From NCBI RefSeq assembly GCF_001895045.1, contig NZ_BDAM01000005.1, positions 62,001 to 126,000 of the forward strand: 64,000 nucleotides of DNA. Direction: 5' to 3'. Under the pieces are notes generated by a model. The model had not been told where the DNA came from. It saw only the letters and a program-made list of their open reading frames with translations, and did not search any database. Positions 37,664-45,154 of this stretch are shown here, piece by piece. The first letter of the stretch is position 1. Every line of letters starts with the position of its first letter. This DNA comes from Rhodococcus coprophilus NBRC 100603 (GTDB lineage: Bacteria > Actinomycetota > Actinomycetes > Mycobacteriales > Mycobacteriaceae). A program made the translations under genes and the position numbers.

Positions 37664-38908
37664 TCAGTCCTGGTCCGGGTCGGGCGTCTTGTCGGTGGAT
37701 GCATTCGGATCGGGGAACGCCGTGTCGCCGGGGGCCGGCAGCGCCATCGTCACGTCGTCCTGCTCCCCGTCGACTGCCCGCTTGTCGATCTGTTCGCCGA
37801 TGTAGCGGATCACGACGGCCGAGACGGCAGCCACCGGCACCGCCAGGAACGCTCCGACGATGCCGAACAGCGACGATCCGGCGGTGACCGCGAGCAGCAC
37901 CACAGCCGCGTGCAGGTTCATGCTCCGCGACTGGAGCACGGGCTGCAGGACGTTGCCCTCTATCTGCTGCACGGCGATGATCAGCGCCAGCACGATGAGG
38001 GCAGTGGTGAACCCGTTGGCGACGAGCGCAACCAGCACCGCAAGCGCGCCGGCGACGAACGCGCCGACGATGGGGACGAATCCGCCGATGAAGGTGAGGA
38101 TCGCCAGCACCGGCGCGAGCGGTACTCCGAGGATCACCAGGCCGATGCCGATGAAGACCGCGTCTATGAGGCTCACAACAGCCTGCGTGCGAATGAATCC
38201 TCCGAGGGTGACCCACATCCGTGTGAACACCTCTTCGAGGTGCGCGCCGGCGTTGGTGCCGCTCACCCGATGCAGCCAGGGAAGGAAACGCGGTCCGTCC
38301 TTGATGAAGAAGAACGAGAGCACGAGCACGAGTCCGAGTGTCACGAGAAGCGACCCGGCGGTCGTCACACCGGAGAACACACCGCCCGCGATGGATGCGG
38401 CACTGCCCTGCACGCGTTCGACGACAGCGTCCACCGCGTTGTCGAGCTGCTCGTCCTGCAGGTTGATCGGCGGACCCTTGACCCAGTCCTGAACCGTGTT
38501 GATGCCTTCGGTGGCCTTGTTGGCGAGGTCGGGCACCTGGTTGACGACCGAGGGCACGATGCCGGCGATGATCCCGCCCACGATCGCGAAGAACAGAACG
38601 AGGGTGATCGACGCGGCGGGTGCGGGTGGAAGCCCACGTTTCGTCATCGCCCGGGTCGGCGGCCAGAGGATGGTCGAGACGACGATCGCCAAGGCGACCG
38701 GCAGAACGATCACCCACATCTTCTGGATGATCCAGCCCAGCACAAGGGCGCCCGCGGCTATCACGACCAGGATTGCGGACCACTTTGCGAGCCACATTCC
38801 GCCGACACCGATGAGCGTGCCGCGGTCGGGTTTCTTCGACGACGCCGGGGAGGGGTTCGTCCCCCAAGGGCTGGATTTCGATTCGGTCAACGCTGGTCCT
38901 TCCGACAT
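37664..38908 (-). CDS. AI-2E transporter family (PerM/YdbI-type) permease
   Basis: 414 residues with about seven membrane helices: a pair at about 40-75 (WSAILVVIAAGALVLGWIIQKMWVIVLPVALAIVV), one at 95-120, one at 185-205 (LLVTLGLVLVLSFFFIKDGPRF) and a C-terminal block containing ILTFIGGFVPIVGAFVAGALAVLVALV and the family's QQIEGNVLQPVLQSRSMNLH. The family is named after E. coli TqsA but many members are Na+/H+ antiporters or unassigned. The acidic C-terminal tail is cytoplasmic. Start ATG 38908 (MSEGPALTESKSSPWG). Convergent with sbcC, with only 21 bases between stops. Confidence 0.88.
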   Translation of the reverse strand: MSEGPALTESKSSPWGTNPSPASSKKPDRGTLIGVGGMWLAKWSAILVVIAAGALVLGWIIQKMWVIVLPVALAIVVSTILWPPTRAMTKRGLPPAPAASITLVLFFAIVGGIIAGIVPSVVNQVPDLANKATEGINTVQDWVKGPPINLQDEQLDNAVDAVVERVQGSAASIAGGVFSGVTTAGSLLVTLGLVLVLSFFFIKDGPRFLPWLHRVSGTNAGAHLEEVFTRMWVTLGGFIRTQAVVSLIDAVFIGIGLVILGVPLAPVLAILTFIGGFVPIVGAFVAGALAVLVALVANGFTTALIVLALIIAVQQIEGNVLQPVLQSRSMNLHAAVVLLAVTAGSSLFGIVGAFLAVPVAAVSAVVIRYIGEQIDKRAVDGEQDDVTMALPAPGDTAFPDPNASTDKTPDPDQD

Positions 38909-39046
38909 GTCAGTACGAGTCGACGTGCCCGACGTCCGTAATCTACGGCGACCATGCCCGGAAGCGGAGGATGAACGGGTTGTCGGATTTGCCCGTCCCG
39001 GAGTCCCCTTTCGTGGCACGCTCGAAACGTGACGTATGGAACGGGC

Positions 39047-39499
39047 ATGTCCCGGAGAACGCGGGTCGCGATAATGCTGGTCGCCGTGGGTGCCGGCGTC
39101 CTCACCGCGTGCAGCGCGGAGGACGCACCGACGGAAGACGGGGTGCGCTCGTCCGTGAGCGAAGCGGCGACGAACGTGCAGGACCAGGCTGGTGGCGTCG
39201 CGTCGTCCGTACGGGACGCCGCGTCCGACGCCGCCGGCAAAGCGGGTGAAGTGTTCGACGACGCCAAGATGAGTGCGTTCGTGGGAGCCTTCCGCGCCGG
39301 GTATCCGCAGCTTGCCGAAGATCGGGAGACCTCGTCGATCGAGACCATCGTCACCGAGACGTGCCCCTTGATCGACGGAGATGCGAGCGACCAGGAAATC
39401 AACGAGAAGGTCGGCGAACTCGCGGCGAACGGGTCGTCCGTTCCCGACGACGAGCAGGCCGCACGGATCGCGCAACTGGTGCGGATAGCGTGCGGATGA
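39047..39499 (+). CDS. small lipoprotein of unknown function
   Basis: 150 residues. The signal is MSRRTRVAIMLVAVGAGVLTAC (Cys 22), then an Ala/Ser-rich linker of SVSEAATNVQDQAGGVASSVRDAAS heptad-like repeats, and a 75-residue globular end (AFVGAFRAGYPQLAEDRETSSIETIVTETCPLID) containing two Cys near the C-terminus (TCPLID, RIACG) that may form a disulphide. ATG 39047 is preferred to a GTG at 39029 because it starts the signal peptide cleanly. No known family recognised. Confidence 0.7.
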   Translation: MSRRTRVAIMLVAVGAGVLTACSAEDAPTEDGVRSSVSEAATNVQDQAGGVASSVRDAASDAAGKAGEVFDDAKMSAFVGAFRAGYPQLAEDRETSSIETIVTETCPLIDGDASDQEINEKVGELAANGSSVPDDEQAARIAQLVRIACG

Positions 39500-39520
39500 G
39501 GGGCCCGCGCGGGGTCTGCG

Positions 39521-39526
39521 TAGAAT
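39521..39526 (+). promoter_or_regulatory. -10 box for ychF
   Basis: TAGAAT followed by 9 bases and the GTG at 39536, giving a leader of 0-3 bases. No ribosome binding site. Confidence 0.5.
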
Positions 39527-39535
39527 ATTGAACCC

Positions 39536-40615
39536 GTGAGCCTTACCCTCGGAATCGTCGGTCTTCCCAACGTCGGCAAGTCGACGCTTTTCAACGCGCT
39601 GACCAAGAACGACGTGCTGGCCGCGAACTATCCGTTCGCCACCATCGAGCCGAATGTCGGTGTGGTCGAACTGCCCGATCCGCGACTCCACCGCCTGGCA
39701 GAGATCTTCGGATCTCAGCGGATCCTGCCCGCGACCGTGTCCTTCGTCGACATCGCCGGCATCGTCAAGGGTGCTTCCGAGGGCGCAGGCCTGGGCAACA
39801 AGTTCCTCGCCAACATCCGTGAGGCCGACGCCATCTGCCAGGTCGTCCGCGTGTTCGCCGACGACGACGTGATCCACGTCGACGGCCGCGTCGACCCGCT
39901 CGCCGACATCGAGATCATCGAGACCGAACTGATCCTCGCCGACATCCAGACTCTCGAAAAGGCGCTCCCGCGTCTCGAGAAGGAGGCGAAGAAGAACAAG
40001 GATCTCAAGCCGCAGTACGAGGAAGCCGTCAAGGCGCAGGCCGTCCTCAACGAGGGCGCGACGCTGTTCTCGAAGAAGGACACCCTCGACTACACGCTGC
40101 TGCGTGAGCTCAACCTCATGACCACCAAGCCATTCCTGTACGTCTTCAATGCCGACGAGACGGTGCTCACCGACGACGCGAAGAAGCAGGAACTGCGCGA
40201 GGCGGTCGCGCCCGCCGACTGCGTGTTCCTCGACGCCAAGGTCGAGTCCGAGTTGATCGAACTCGAGCCGGAAGAAGCTCAGGAACTGCTCGACTCGATC
40301 GGTCAGGACGAGCCGGGCCTCGCATCCCTCGCGCGGGTCGGCTTCCACACCCTCGGCCTCCAGACCTACCTCACGGCAGGTCCGAAGGAAGCGCGTGCGT
40401 GGACCATCCACCAGGGCGACACCGCGCCGCAGGCCGCCGGTGTCATCCACTCCGACTTCGAGCGCGGATTCATCAAGGCCGAGATCGTCTCGTTCGACGA
40501 CCTCGACGCCGCCGGTTCCATGGCCGAAGCCAAAGCCCGGGGCAAAGTCCGGATGGAAGGCAAGGACTACGTCATGGCCGACGGCGATGTCGTGGAGTTC
40601 CGCTTCAACGTCTAG
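39536..40615 (+). CDS. ychF: redox-regulated ATPase YchF (Obg-like)
   Basis: 359 residues, TRAFAC-class P-loop protein that binds ATP rather than GTP and associates with ribosomes. Walker [10 protein letters not shown] (about 9-17) with [18 protein letters not shown]; the [22 protein letters not shown]3 region; a coiled coil; and a C-terminal TGS domain ([48 protein letters not shown]). It matches Rv1112 and is the last gene of the conserved block; beyond it synteny with mycobacteria stops. Confidence 0.97.
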   Translation: MSLTLGIVGLPNVGKSTLFNALTKNDVLAANYPFATIEPNVGVVELPDPRLHRLAEIFGSQRILPATVSFVDIAGIVKGASEGAGLGNKFLANIREADAICQVVRVFADDDVIHVDGRVDPLADIEIIETELILADIQTLEKALPRLEKEAKKNKDLKPQYEEAVKAQAVLNEGATLFSKKDTLDYTLLRELNLMTTKPFLYVFNADETVLTDDAKKQELREAVAPADCVFLDAKVESELIELEPEEAQELLDSIGQDEPGLASLARVGFHTLGLQTYLTAGPKEARAWTIHQGDTAPQAAGVIHSDFERGFIKAEIVSFDDLDAAGSMAEAKARGKVRMEGKDYVMADGDVVEFRFNV

Positions 40616-40728
40616 ATAATGCGGTGTCTGCTCAGCCGAACCGCCACCGCTTCGTCGTAGAGGTCCGTGAGGTCGTCTGCGTGCGAGAAGTGATCGACCG
40701 AGTCTGTAAAGACGGTGAAGGCGCACTC
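40612..40728 (-). other. coding-like fragment, possible gene 3' end overlapping the ychF stop
   Basis: On the minus strand this stretch reads as a 38-codon segment (ECAFTVFTDSVDHFSHADD, then [19 protein letters not shown] and a TAG inside the ychF stop region) with GC-rich third positions. It has no start of its own and begins where the degraded membrane-protein frame ends. It may be the 3' end of a lost gene. No family recognised. Confidence 0.3.
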
Positions 40729-41100
40729 AGGTTGCGGTCTTTTCGGTTGCCGGGAAGACCTTGGCGATCATCACGTTTCCGACGACGCCGACCGCAATCA
40801 TGGCGATGCCGACGGAGTCCGGCAGAGTCGGTGACTCAGCCGAAGATTCTGGCGACCAGAACGAACGTCGGGATCCAGCGTGGATTGCGATTCCTCGCCG
40901 CGTGCCCAGCCGCAGGGTCAACAGGGTCAGACCGAGCGCGAAACAGACAGCTTCCTCGAATCGGCCCGGTGACGACAGCACCGACATGAGAATCCACGGC
41001 GCGATACCGGGCAATGGTGATGCGAGGTATCCGTCGAGGAACTTCGTCGTGGGAGTGAGCCTATTTCGCCGCCGATCGGTGTGCGTCCCGGATTCGGTCG
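40727..41100 (-). pseudogene. degraded membrane-protein gene
   Basis: The minus strand encodes TKFLDGYLASPLPGIAPW followed by ILMSVLSSPGRFEEAVC and FALGLTLLTLRLGTRRG, which resembles the N-terminus of a large actinobacterial multi-helix membrane-protein family whose members run to about 250 residues. No ATG or GTG precedes it in frame before the YeaQ-like stop, and only a TTG at 41014 lies inside the conserved part. After IAIH the frame decays into a Ser-rich stretch, then a hydrophobic segment (SVGIAMIAVGVVGNVMIAKVF) and a stop at 40727; another frame carries RWIPTFVLVARIFG. Best read as a remnant. The family assignment is from memory. Confidence 0.45.
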
Positions 41101-41104
41101 GGAC

Positions 41105-41374
41105 TCACCCGACGGACGAGTCGGCGCGCCTCTTCCACCACAACCAGACGGCGGTCACGATGATCGCGCCGGCCAACGAGCCGATGATGCCGCTGGGGCG
41201 AAGGTCGAGGCCGTCCCCGGCGAGCAGGCTGATCAGCAGGCCGCCGACGAACGAGCCGCCGACTCCGGCGACGAAAGCCAGGGTCCAGTCGATTCCGGAC
41301 TTCGATTTGCCCATGACGAGCTGGGCGACGGCGCCGACGATCAATCCGAACAGGATAATCCCGATGATCAGCAT
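41105..41374 (-). CDS. GlsB/YeaQ/YmgE-family stress membrane protein
   Basis: 89 residues with three short membrane helices in the transglycosylase-associated (YeaQ/GlsB) pattern: MLIIGIILFGLIVGAVAQLVMGKSKSG, then WTLAFVAGVGGSFVGGLLISLL and SGIIGSLAGAIIVTAVWLWWKRR. These small proteins are commonly induced by general stress; biochemical function unknown. The ATG at 41374 follows a TATACT box by 6 bases, a near-ideal leaderless promoter. The misread tail of the upstream hydrolase frame overlaps this start. Confidence 0.88.
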   Translation of the reverse strand: MLIIGIILFGLIVGAVAQLVMGKSKSGIDWTLAFVAGVGGSFVGGLLISLLAGDGLDLRPSGIIGSLAGAIIVTAVWLWWKRRADSSVG

Positions 41375-41380
41375 GTCGGG

Positions 41381-41386
41381 AGTATA
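41381..41386 (-). promoter_or_regulatory. -10 box of a leaderless promoter for the YeaQ-like gene
   Basis: Minus-strand TATACT, then CCCGAC, then ATG: exact TANNNT-N6-ATG spacing. Confidence 0.6.
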
Positions 41387-41711
41387 GGCAGCAGCTCTCG
41401 CGAGGATCCCTGATTGCGGAGACCTGTTTGCCCAAGCCCTGTTGTGCCGACGCGGCGGGTACGCGGTGGTACCCGCCCCGGGGGGATCGTTCTCAGCTCG
41501 CGGGCCGACGCAGCGCCGCCCAGGTCGATGAAGCAGCGCATCTGGGTCCGGCTGCTGGTCGACCAGAGACCAACGCCGCAGGGCTGCCGAAGAACTCGGC
41601 AATACGCGTCAGACGCTGTACCGCCGCGTATCACCCACGGGCGAGTCGAGGCCAGACGGAAGAAGCTGTTGAAGGACGCACGAGCGAGGTGACTTCTGCG
41701 GCAACGGGACG

Positions 41712-42936
41712 TCAGCGCGACGGTCTCGTCGTCGCCCGGACAGCAACGGTCAGCACTGTCCCGACGAGCCTCGAGGCCCCCTTGCGAGGCAACGCTGCAA
41801 TTCGGTTCGCCATCATGGGCAGCCGAGTCGACCCCCCCGCGAAGTGTCGCGTGGATGACGTCCAGCAAGGCGAGCTGATGAGTGTCGAGCGCACTGTGCC
41901 CGGAGTTCGCGAGAGGAACCAGCACACCCTGCGGTGCCAACTCGACGATCCGTTCGGCGACCGGTCGAGGCGTACGGAGGTCCCGATCGCCCGAGACCAC
42001 GACAGTGGGCCACCGATAGTTGGGCAGCTCTGCGGGCAGGTCGAGTGGTTCCCCGGTGTAGTCAGGCTGTCGGACCGCTGCTTCGGCAAACGTCAGTTGC
42101 GGGTCGAGAGGTCCGCCGTCCGGGGGTAGCCCGTAGCCGAGCTGGCCGTAAGCGATCCCTGCGACGGGGGCCGGTTCCATATAGAACGGGGTGCCCGCGC
42201 CCTCCAACTCGCCGGTGCTCAGGTGGGTGAGACTGCTCCAGAGCCGTCCCAGTCGGCCACGCAGTCGCGCTCGGAGAAGCCGTTCGAGGATTTCAGGACC
42301 GGCGAACTCGTATACCACCTGCACGACTTGACCAAGAGCGCGCATCGGCTCACCTGCGTCGGCCAGGTGTCGCACGAGTTCGGCGACGCGGCCGTGTGCG
42401 GGCGAGTCGCCCTCCCAAAGGACACTGCGTCGATGTGCGCGCACTGCCGCCAGGTCTCCCGTCACGGAGAGCATCGGGGAATCCAGAACGAGAGATTCCA
42501 CTCGGTCCGGATGGCGTACCGCTACGGCCTGGGCCAGATAGGAACCATAGGAGGATCCGACGATGACGGCTTTCTTTGCTCCCACGTCATCGAGAACTGC
42601 GACAACATCGTCCGCCGCTGATTCGATGGTGACCGATTCGCGCGGAAGGGCGGCGCCGTCTTGGGTGCGACCGGACAAGCCGACACCGCGGTGCTCGACC
42701 ATGAGCAGATCGAGGTTTCGGCGGGCGGCGAGTTTCCGGAAGGACCGGTACGGCACGACTGAGGCAAGACCGGGACCACCCGGCAGGACAAGAGTCGGCA
42801 ACTGCGTACGCGGACCGGTGCGGACATACGCCAGATTGAAGCGTTCTGAGCTTTCTGGATGGAGTGGCCTCGAGATCGTGCCGCCTTGTCGGCCCACGAT
42901 TCTGCGGGCCTGCTTCTCCATGCCGGTACGCTCCAT
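41712..42936 (-). pseudogene. alpha/beta hydrolase (S33 peptidase-like), frameshifted at a G7 tract
   Basis: Homologue of the intact hydrolase at 47165. Conserved parts: LPGGPGLASVVPYRSFRKLA (oxyanion), VGSSYGSYLAQ with nucleophile S129, SGDRDLRTP and NSGHSALDTHQ with the likely Asp and His. Codons run in frame to TLRGGVDSA; then a run of seven G (41832-41838 on the plus strand as C7) throws the frame. Removing one G restores MMANRIAALPRKGASRLV and a stop at 41712, which aligns with the tail of the paralogue (TMEHHIAGLPQRGAANLM). As written, the frame instead runs to 41368 through the next gene's promoter. Either a real frameshift, a slippage switch or a sequencing error. ATG 42936 with TAGGCT 6 bases upstream. 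Confidence 0.75.
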
Positions 42937-42942
42937 AACCCC

Positions 42943-42948
42943 AGCCTA
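42943..42948 (-). promoter_or_regulatory. -10 box of a leaderless promoter for the frameshifted hydrolase
   Basis: Minus-strand TAGGCT, then GGGGTT, then ATG at 42936. Confidence 0.45.
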
Positions 42949-42949
42949 G

Positions 42950-43325
42950 GTGCGCGAACAGAGCGGAGGAGCCTCGGAGAGCAAGCGATGCGTTATGACA
43001 CTGGGGCTGAACGGCTTCGAACGGGCGTGACACCAGCGAATCGTCGTCGAGCAGCTTCTGGAATCAGTGCTGTGACCTTCTGAATCCGACACCTAAGGAA
43101 TCGGATTCGCTACTGGGCGAAAAGCGGCGTGGTGAAGTGATGTGCGTACTGCTACGCAGTGGTGCCATGCTCCGTGCGTGTGACGGAATCCGTCGTATCG
43201 GGGGTATTCGGCAGCATGATCGGTATCCTGATTCCGGTGGCACGCGCCACCGACTGCGCTTCCACGTGACGACCACGTGAATCATCGCGGAGAGGCCTGA
43301 GCAGTCAGGACATGTCCGGATGGAG
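42950..43325. other. intergenic stretch without a recognisable gene
   Basis: About 375 bases between the frameshifted hydrolase and the DUF1801 gene. No frame here looks protein-like. It contains a small palindrome TGCGTA-CTGC-TACGCA at 43143-43158 and ends at the tandem palindromes described separately. AT content is higher than in the genes around it. Confidence 0.5.
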
Positions 43326-43328
43326 TGC

Positions 43329-43374
43329 GGCGTATCGATACGCCACCTTCATTTCGCCGATGCCCGGCATCGGC
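43329..43374. promoter_or_regulatory. tandem perfect palindromes upstream of the DUF1801 gene
   Basis: GGCGTATCGATACGCC (43329-43344, perfect 16-bp palindrome) and GCCGATGCCCGGCATCGGC (43356-43374, 9-bp arms around one C) lie 11 bases apart, just before the ribosome binding site and ATG at 43392. They could be operators or, in the RNA, two hairpins in the leader. Confidence 0.6.
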
Positions 43375-43391
43375 TGACGAGAGGACGTGAC

Positions 43392-43745
43392 ATGTTGTCG
43401 AAGGACGAGAAAAACCTGACGCAGGTGCTCGACAAGATCTCGAAGATGGAAGAGCCGCGGCGGGCGGTCGTGCAGCGTGTGCACGACATCATCGTGGCCA
43501 CGGCCCCGACCTTGAAGCCGCGGATCTGGTACGGAATGCCTGCCTACGCGAAAACGGCAGGCACCCCCGCGCTCGTGACGCTGCGCAACGACGAACGCTT
43601 GAACCTCGCGATCACGGAGAAGGCTGCGTTCCGACCTGCAGGCGGGGTGGACGGGGCGCTGATGCCCGCCGCGTGGTATTTCGAGACCGTCGACGAGGAC
43701 ACCGAGAAACGCATCGCCGAGATCGTTCGTTCGGTGGTCGAGTGA
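43392..43745 (+). CDS. DUF1801 / YdhG-like small protein
   Basis: 117 residues: LSKDEKNLTQVLDKISKMEEPRRAVVQRVHDIIVATAPTLKPRIWYGMPAYAKTAGTPALVTLRNDERLNLAITEKAAF. The RIWYGMPAYAK segment and length mark the DUF1801 (YdhG/Fra-like) family, some members of which were proposed as iron chaperones related to frataxin; that role is unproven here. The ATG at 43392 has a good GAGAGGA ribosome binding site. Two strong palindromes in its leader suggest specific control. Confidence 0.78.
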   Translation: MLSKDEKNLTQVLDKISKMEEPRRAVVQRVHDIIVATAPTLKPRIWYGMPAYAKTAGTPALVTLRNDERLNLAITEKAAFRPAGGVDGALMPAAWYFETVDEDTEKRIAEIVRSVVE

Positions 43746-43750
43746 GCCAG

Positions 43751-44128
43751 GGTGTGAAGTCTGCTTCCAAACCGAATGTTGCTGGTTGGCATGGCTTCAC
43801 ACGCTGTTCGGGATTCGAGATGCGGTGAGGTTTCCGCTACGGGCCGATATTCAGCTGCGGTTGCAGGTAGATCGAGAGCTGCCTCGTGCAGATGGTAGTT
43901 AGCCCACTAGCCGGCGAGGGGACTTGGGTTCTGCACGGCCGGCACTCGTACGCCGACTGGTCTACGTCGACGTTCTGTCGGGCGTTTTGCGGGCACGCCA
44001 CCGGACGCTTTCGGTCGGGCACAGGTCCGTTGTCCGGAGGCGCGAGCAGGCTCCACCGGCGGGCGGAAGGCGCCCCGGGGCAGTGAGTCTCGGGGCGCTG
44101 GAGAAGCTCTTCGGACACTGACGGCCCA
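43751..44128. other. intergenic stretch with two hairpins
   Basis: About 380 bases between convergent genes with no credible frame. A long-range inverted repeat GTGTGAAG / CTTCACAC spans about 43751-43803, with an inner CCAA/TTGG pair, just after the DUF1801 stop. A second hairpin GCGCCCCG / CGGGGCGC at 44070-44098 lies just beyond the DUF1541 stop. Both may be terminators but neither has a T run. Confidence 0.45.
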
Positions 44129-44725
44129 TCAGCGTACAGGGGTGATCTCGCTTTCGACGACCCACTTGTGGTCTCTCATCTCGATGCCGTCGGCTTGAAG
44201 ATCGACCATGTAGACGGTTTCGTCGGTGGAACTGTCGATCGTCGCCCGGGCGCCGTCCATGCCGGGCATGTGATCGGCCCGCAGCACCACCTGGGTTCCG
44301 TCTGCCAGCGGCGCCGGCCCGGGGTTCTCGAGTTCTTCCTGGACCACCCACCGGTGGTCGACCACGGGACTGCCGCCGGTTGTGGGGGTGTAGCTGACCG
44401 AGTAGGTGGTGGTGTCGAACGCTCCGGATATCGTGGCCAGCGCGCCGTCCATGCCGGGCATGTGGTCGGCGGTCAGCACCACCGTCGTGCCCACCGGATA
44501 CGTCGGGTCGGTCGCGACCCGGAGGCCCTCCGGCAGTGCGCCACCGTCGGATGCGTGGTGGTGGCCGGCAGTGCCACCCGACTCGTGCGAGTTATCGTGG
44601 TGTGAACTCCCCGTCCGAGACTCCACGGCACTGTCGCTACCGGTGACGCCTGCAAGACCGACTGCCCCACCGACGACAACTACCAGTCCGACCGCACAGA
44701 GCGCGAGCTTGGATTCCGTCTTCAT
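44129..44725 (-). CDS. DUF1541 (YdhK-like) exported protein
   Basis: 198 residues. An N-terminal membrane anchor or signal (LALCAVGLVVVVGGAVGLAG), a His-rich linker (SSHHDNSHESGGTAGHHHAS), then two tandem DUF1541 repeats, each with VLTADHMPGMDGA / VLRADHMPGMDGA followed by a DHRWVVQEE / DHKWVVESE end. The Met/His-rich repeats suggest metal binding, plausibly copper, at the outer face of the membrane. The ATG at 44725 has a GGGAGG ribosome binding site. It lies just downstream of a 42-residue HMA-like peptide and a CsoR-like operator on the same strand. Confidence 0.85.
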   Translation of the reverse strand: MKTESKLALCAVGLVVVVGGAVGLAGVTGSDSAVESRTGSSHHDNSHESGGTAGHHHASDGGALPEGLRVATDPTYPVGTTVVLTADHMPGMDGALATISGAFDTTTYSVSYTPTTGGSPVVDHRWVVQEELENPGPAPLADGTQVVLRADHMPGMDGARATIDSSTDETVYMVDLQADGIEMRDHKWVVESEITPVR

Positions 44726-44742
44726 CGGTGCCTCCCTGGTGT

Positions 44743-44871
44743 TTAGCGGGCTTCCTCGAGGGCGGCGAGAACGTCCGTGTCGGCGACCTCTTCGCGAACC
44801 GGTGTATCGCAATGTCTGCAGGTCATTTCGGTCACCCGGTATCGCGGACTGTCATTGCCCCTTCCGTCCAT
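44743..44871 (-). CDS. 42-residue HMA-type metal-binding peptide or remnant
   Basis: Reads MDGRGNDSPRYRVTEMTCRH and continues CDTPVREEVADTDVLAALEE-AR. YRVTEMTCRHC is a heavy-metal-associated (CopZ/P-type ATPase) motif with the MTCxxC metal site, but the domain is normally about 68 residues; here the middle strands are missing and the C-terminal helix (DVLAALEEA) follows directly. It may be an internally deleted copper chaperone or a functional mini-peptide. It begins 20 bases after a CsoR-like palindrome and is followed 17 bases later by the DUF1541 gene. Confidence 0.55.
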   Translation of the reverse strand: MDGRGNDSPRYRVTEMTCRHCDTPVREEVADTDVLAALEEAR

Positions 44872-44875
44872 TGTT

Positions 44876-44905
44876 ATACCCACAGTTTTGTACCCACAGT
44901 GGGTA
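44876..44905. promoter_or_regulatory. CsoR-like copper operator
   Basis: TACCCACAGTGGGTA (44891-44905) has perfect 7-bp arms around one A, next to a second half ATACCCACAG (44876-44885). TACCC...GGGTA spacing is the style of CsoR-family operators. It sits immediately upstream of the HMA-like peptide and DUF1541 genes. The regulator itself is not in this window. Confidence 0.55.
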
Positions 44906-45154
44906 TCACTGCAATGGTTCGCCGGCGGCCTTGCGTGCGGCGCCCTCGTTTGACACGTGAGGAGGTGCTGTCGAGCCAAAGCCGTATGTCGCGGGGAAGG
45001 ATCTCGGCCTGAGTGGCCATCGTGTTATGTCTGCCCGGACACAATGAGTATCCCGCGCGATCGCACCAGTGCGAGGAGAAAGGTGCCACGCTCGGGTCCG
45101 ACCCGAGGAGGTAACGACCAACGGCATTGTTTCCAATCGATCCCGTCGGAGTGC

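Noticed and set aside
38909-40726. Upstream extension of the AI-2E permease frame
   Set aside because: Antisense to ychF and the small lipoprotein; the permease begins MSEGPALTESK at 38908.
41368-41711. C-terminal tail of the hydrolase as literally read through to 41368
   Set aside because: Not protein-like, covers the YeaQ-like promoter and start; the homologous tail is in the other frame.
43064-43285. 73-codon minus-strand frame
   Set aside because: Arg/Ser-rich, no start signals, composition of non-coding DNA.
43886-44086. 66-codon plus-strand frame
   Set aside because: No ribosome binding site, odd composition and no conservation signal; the region looks non-coding.
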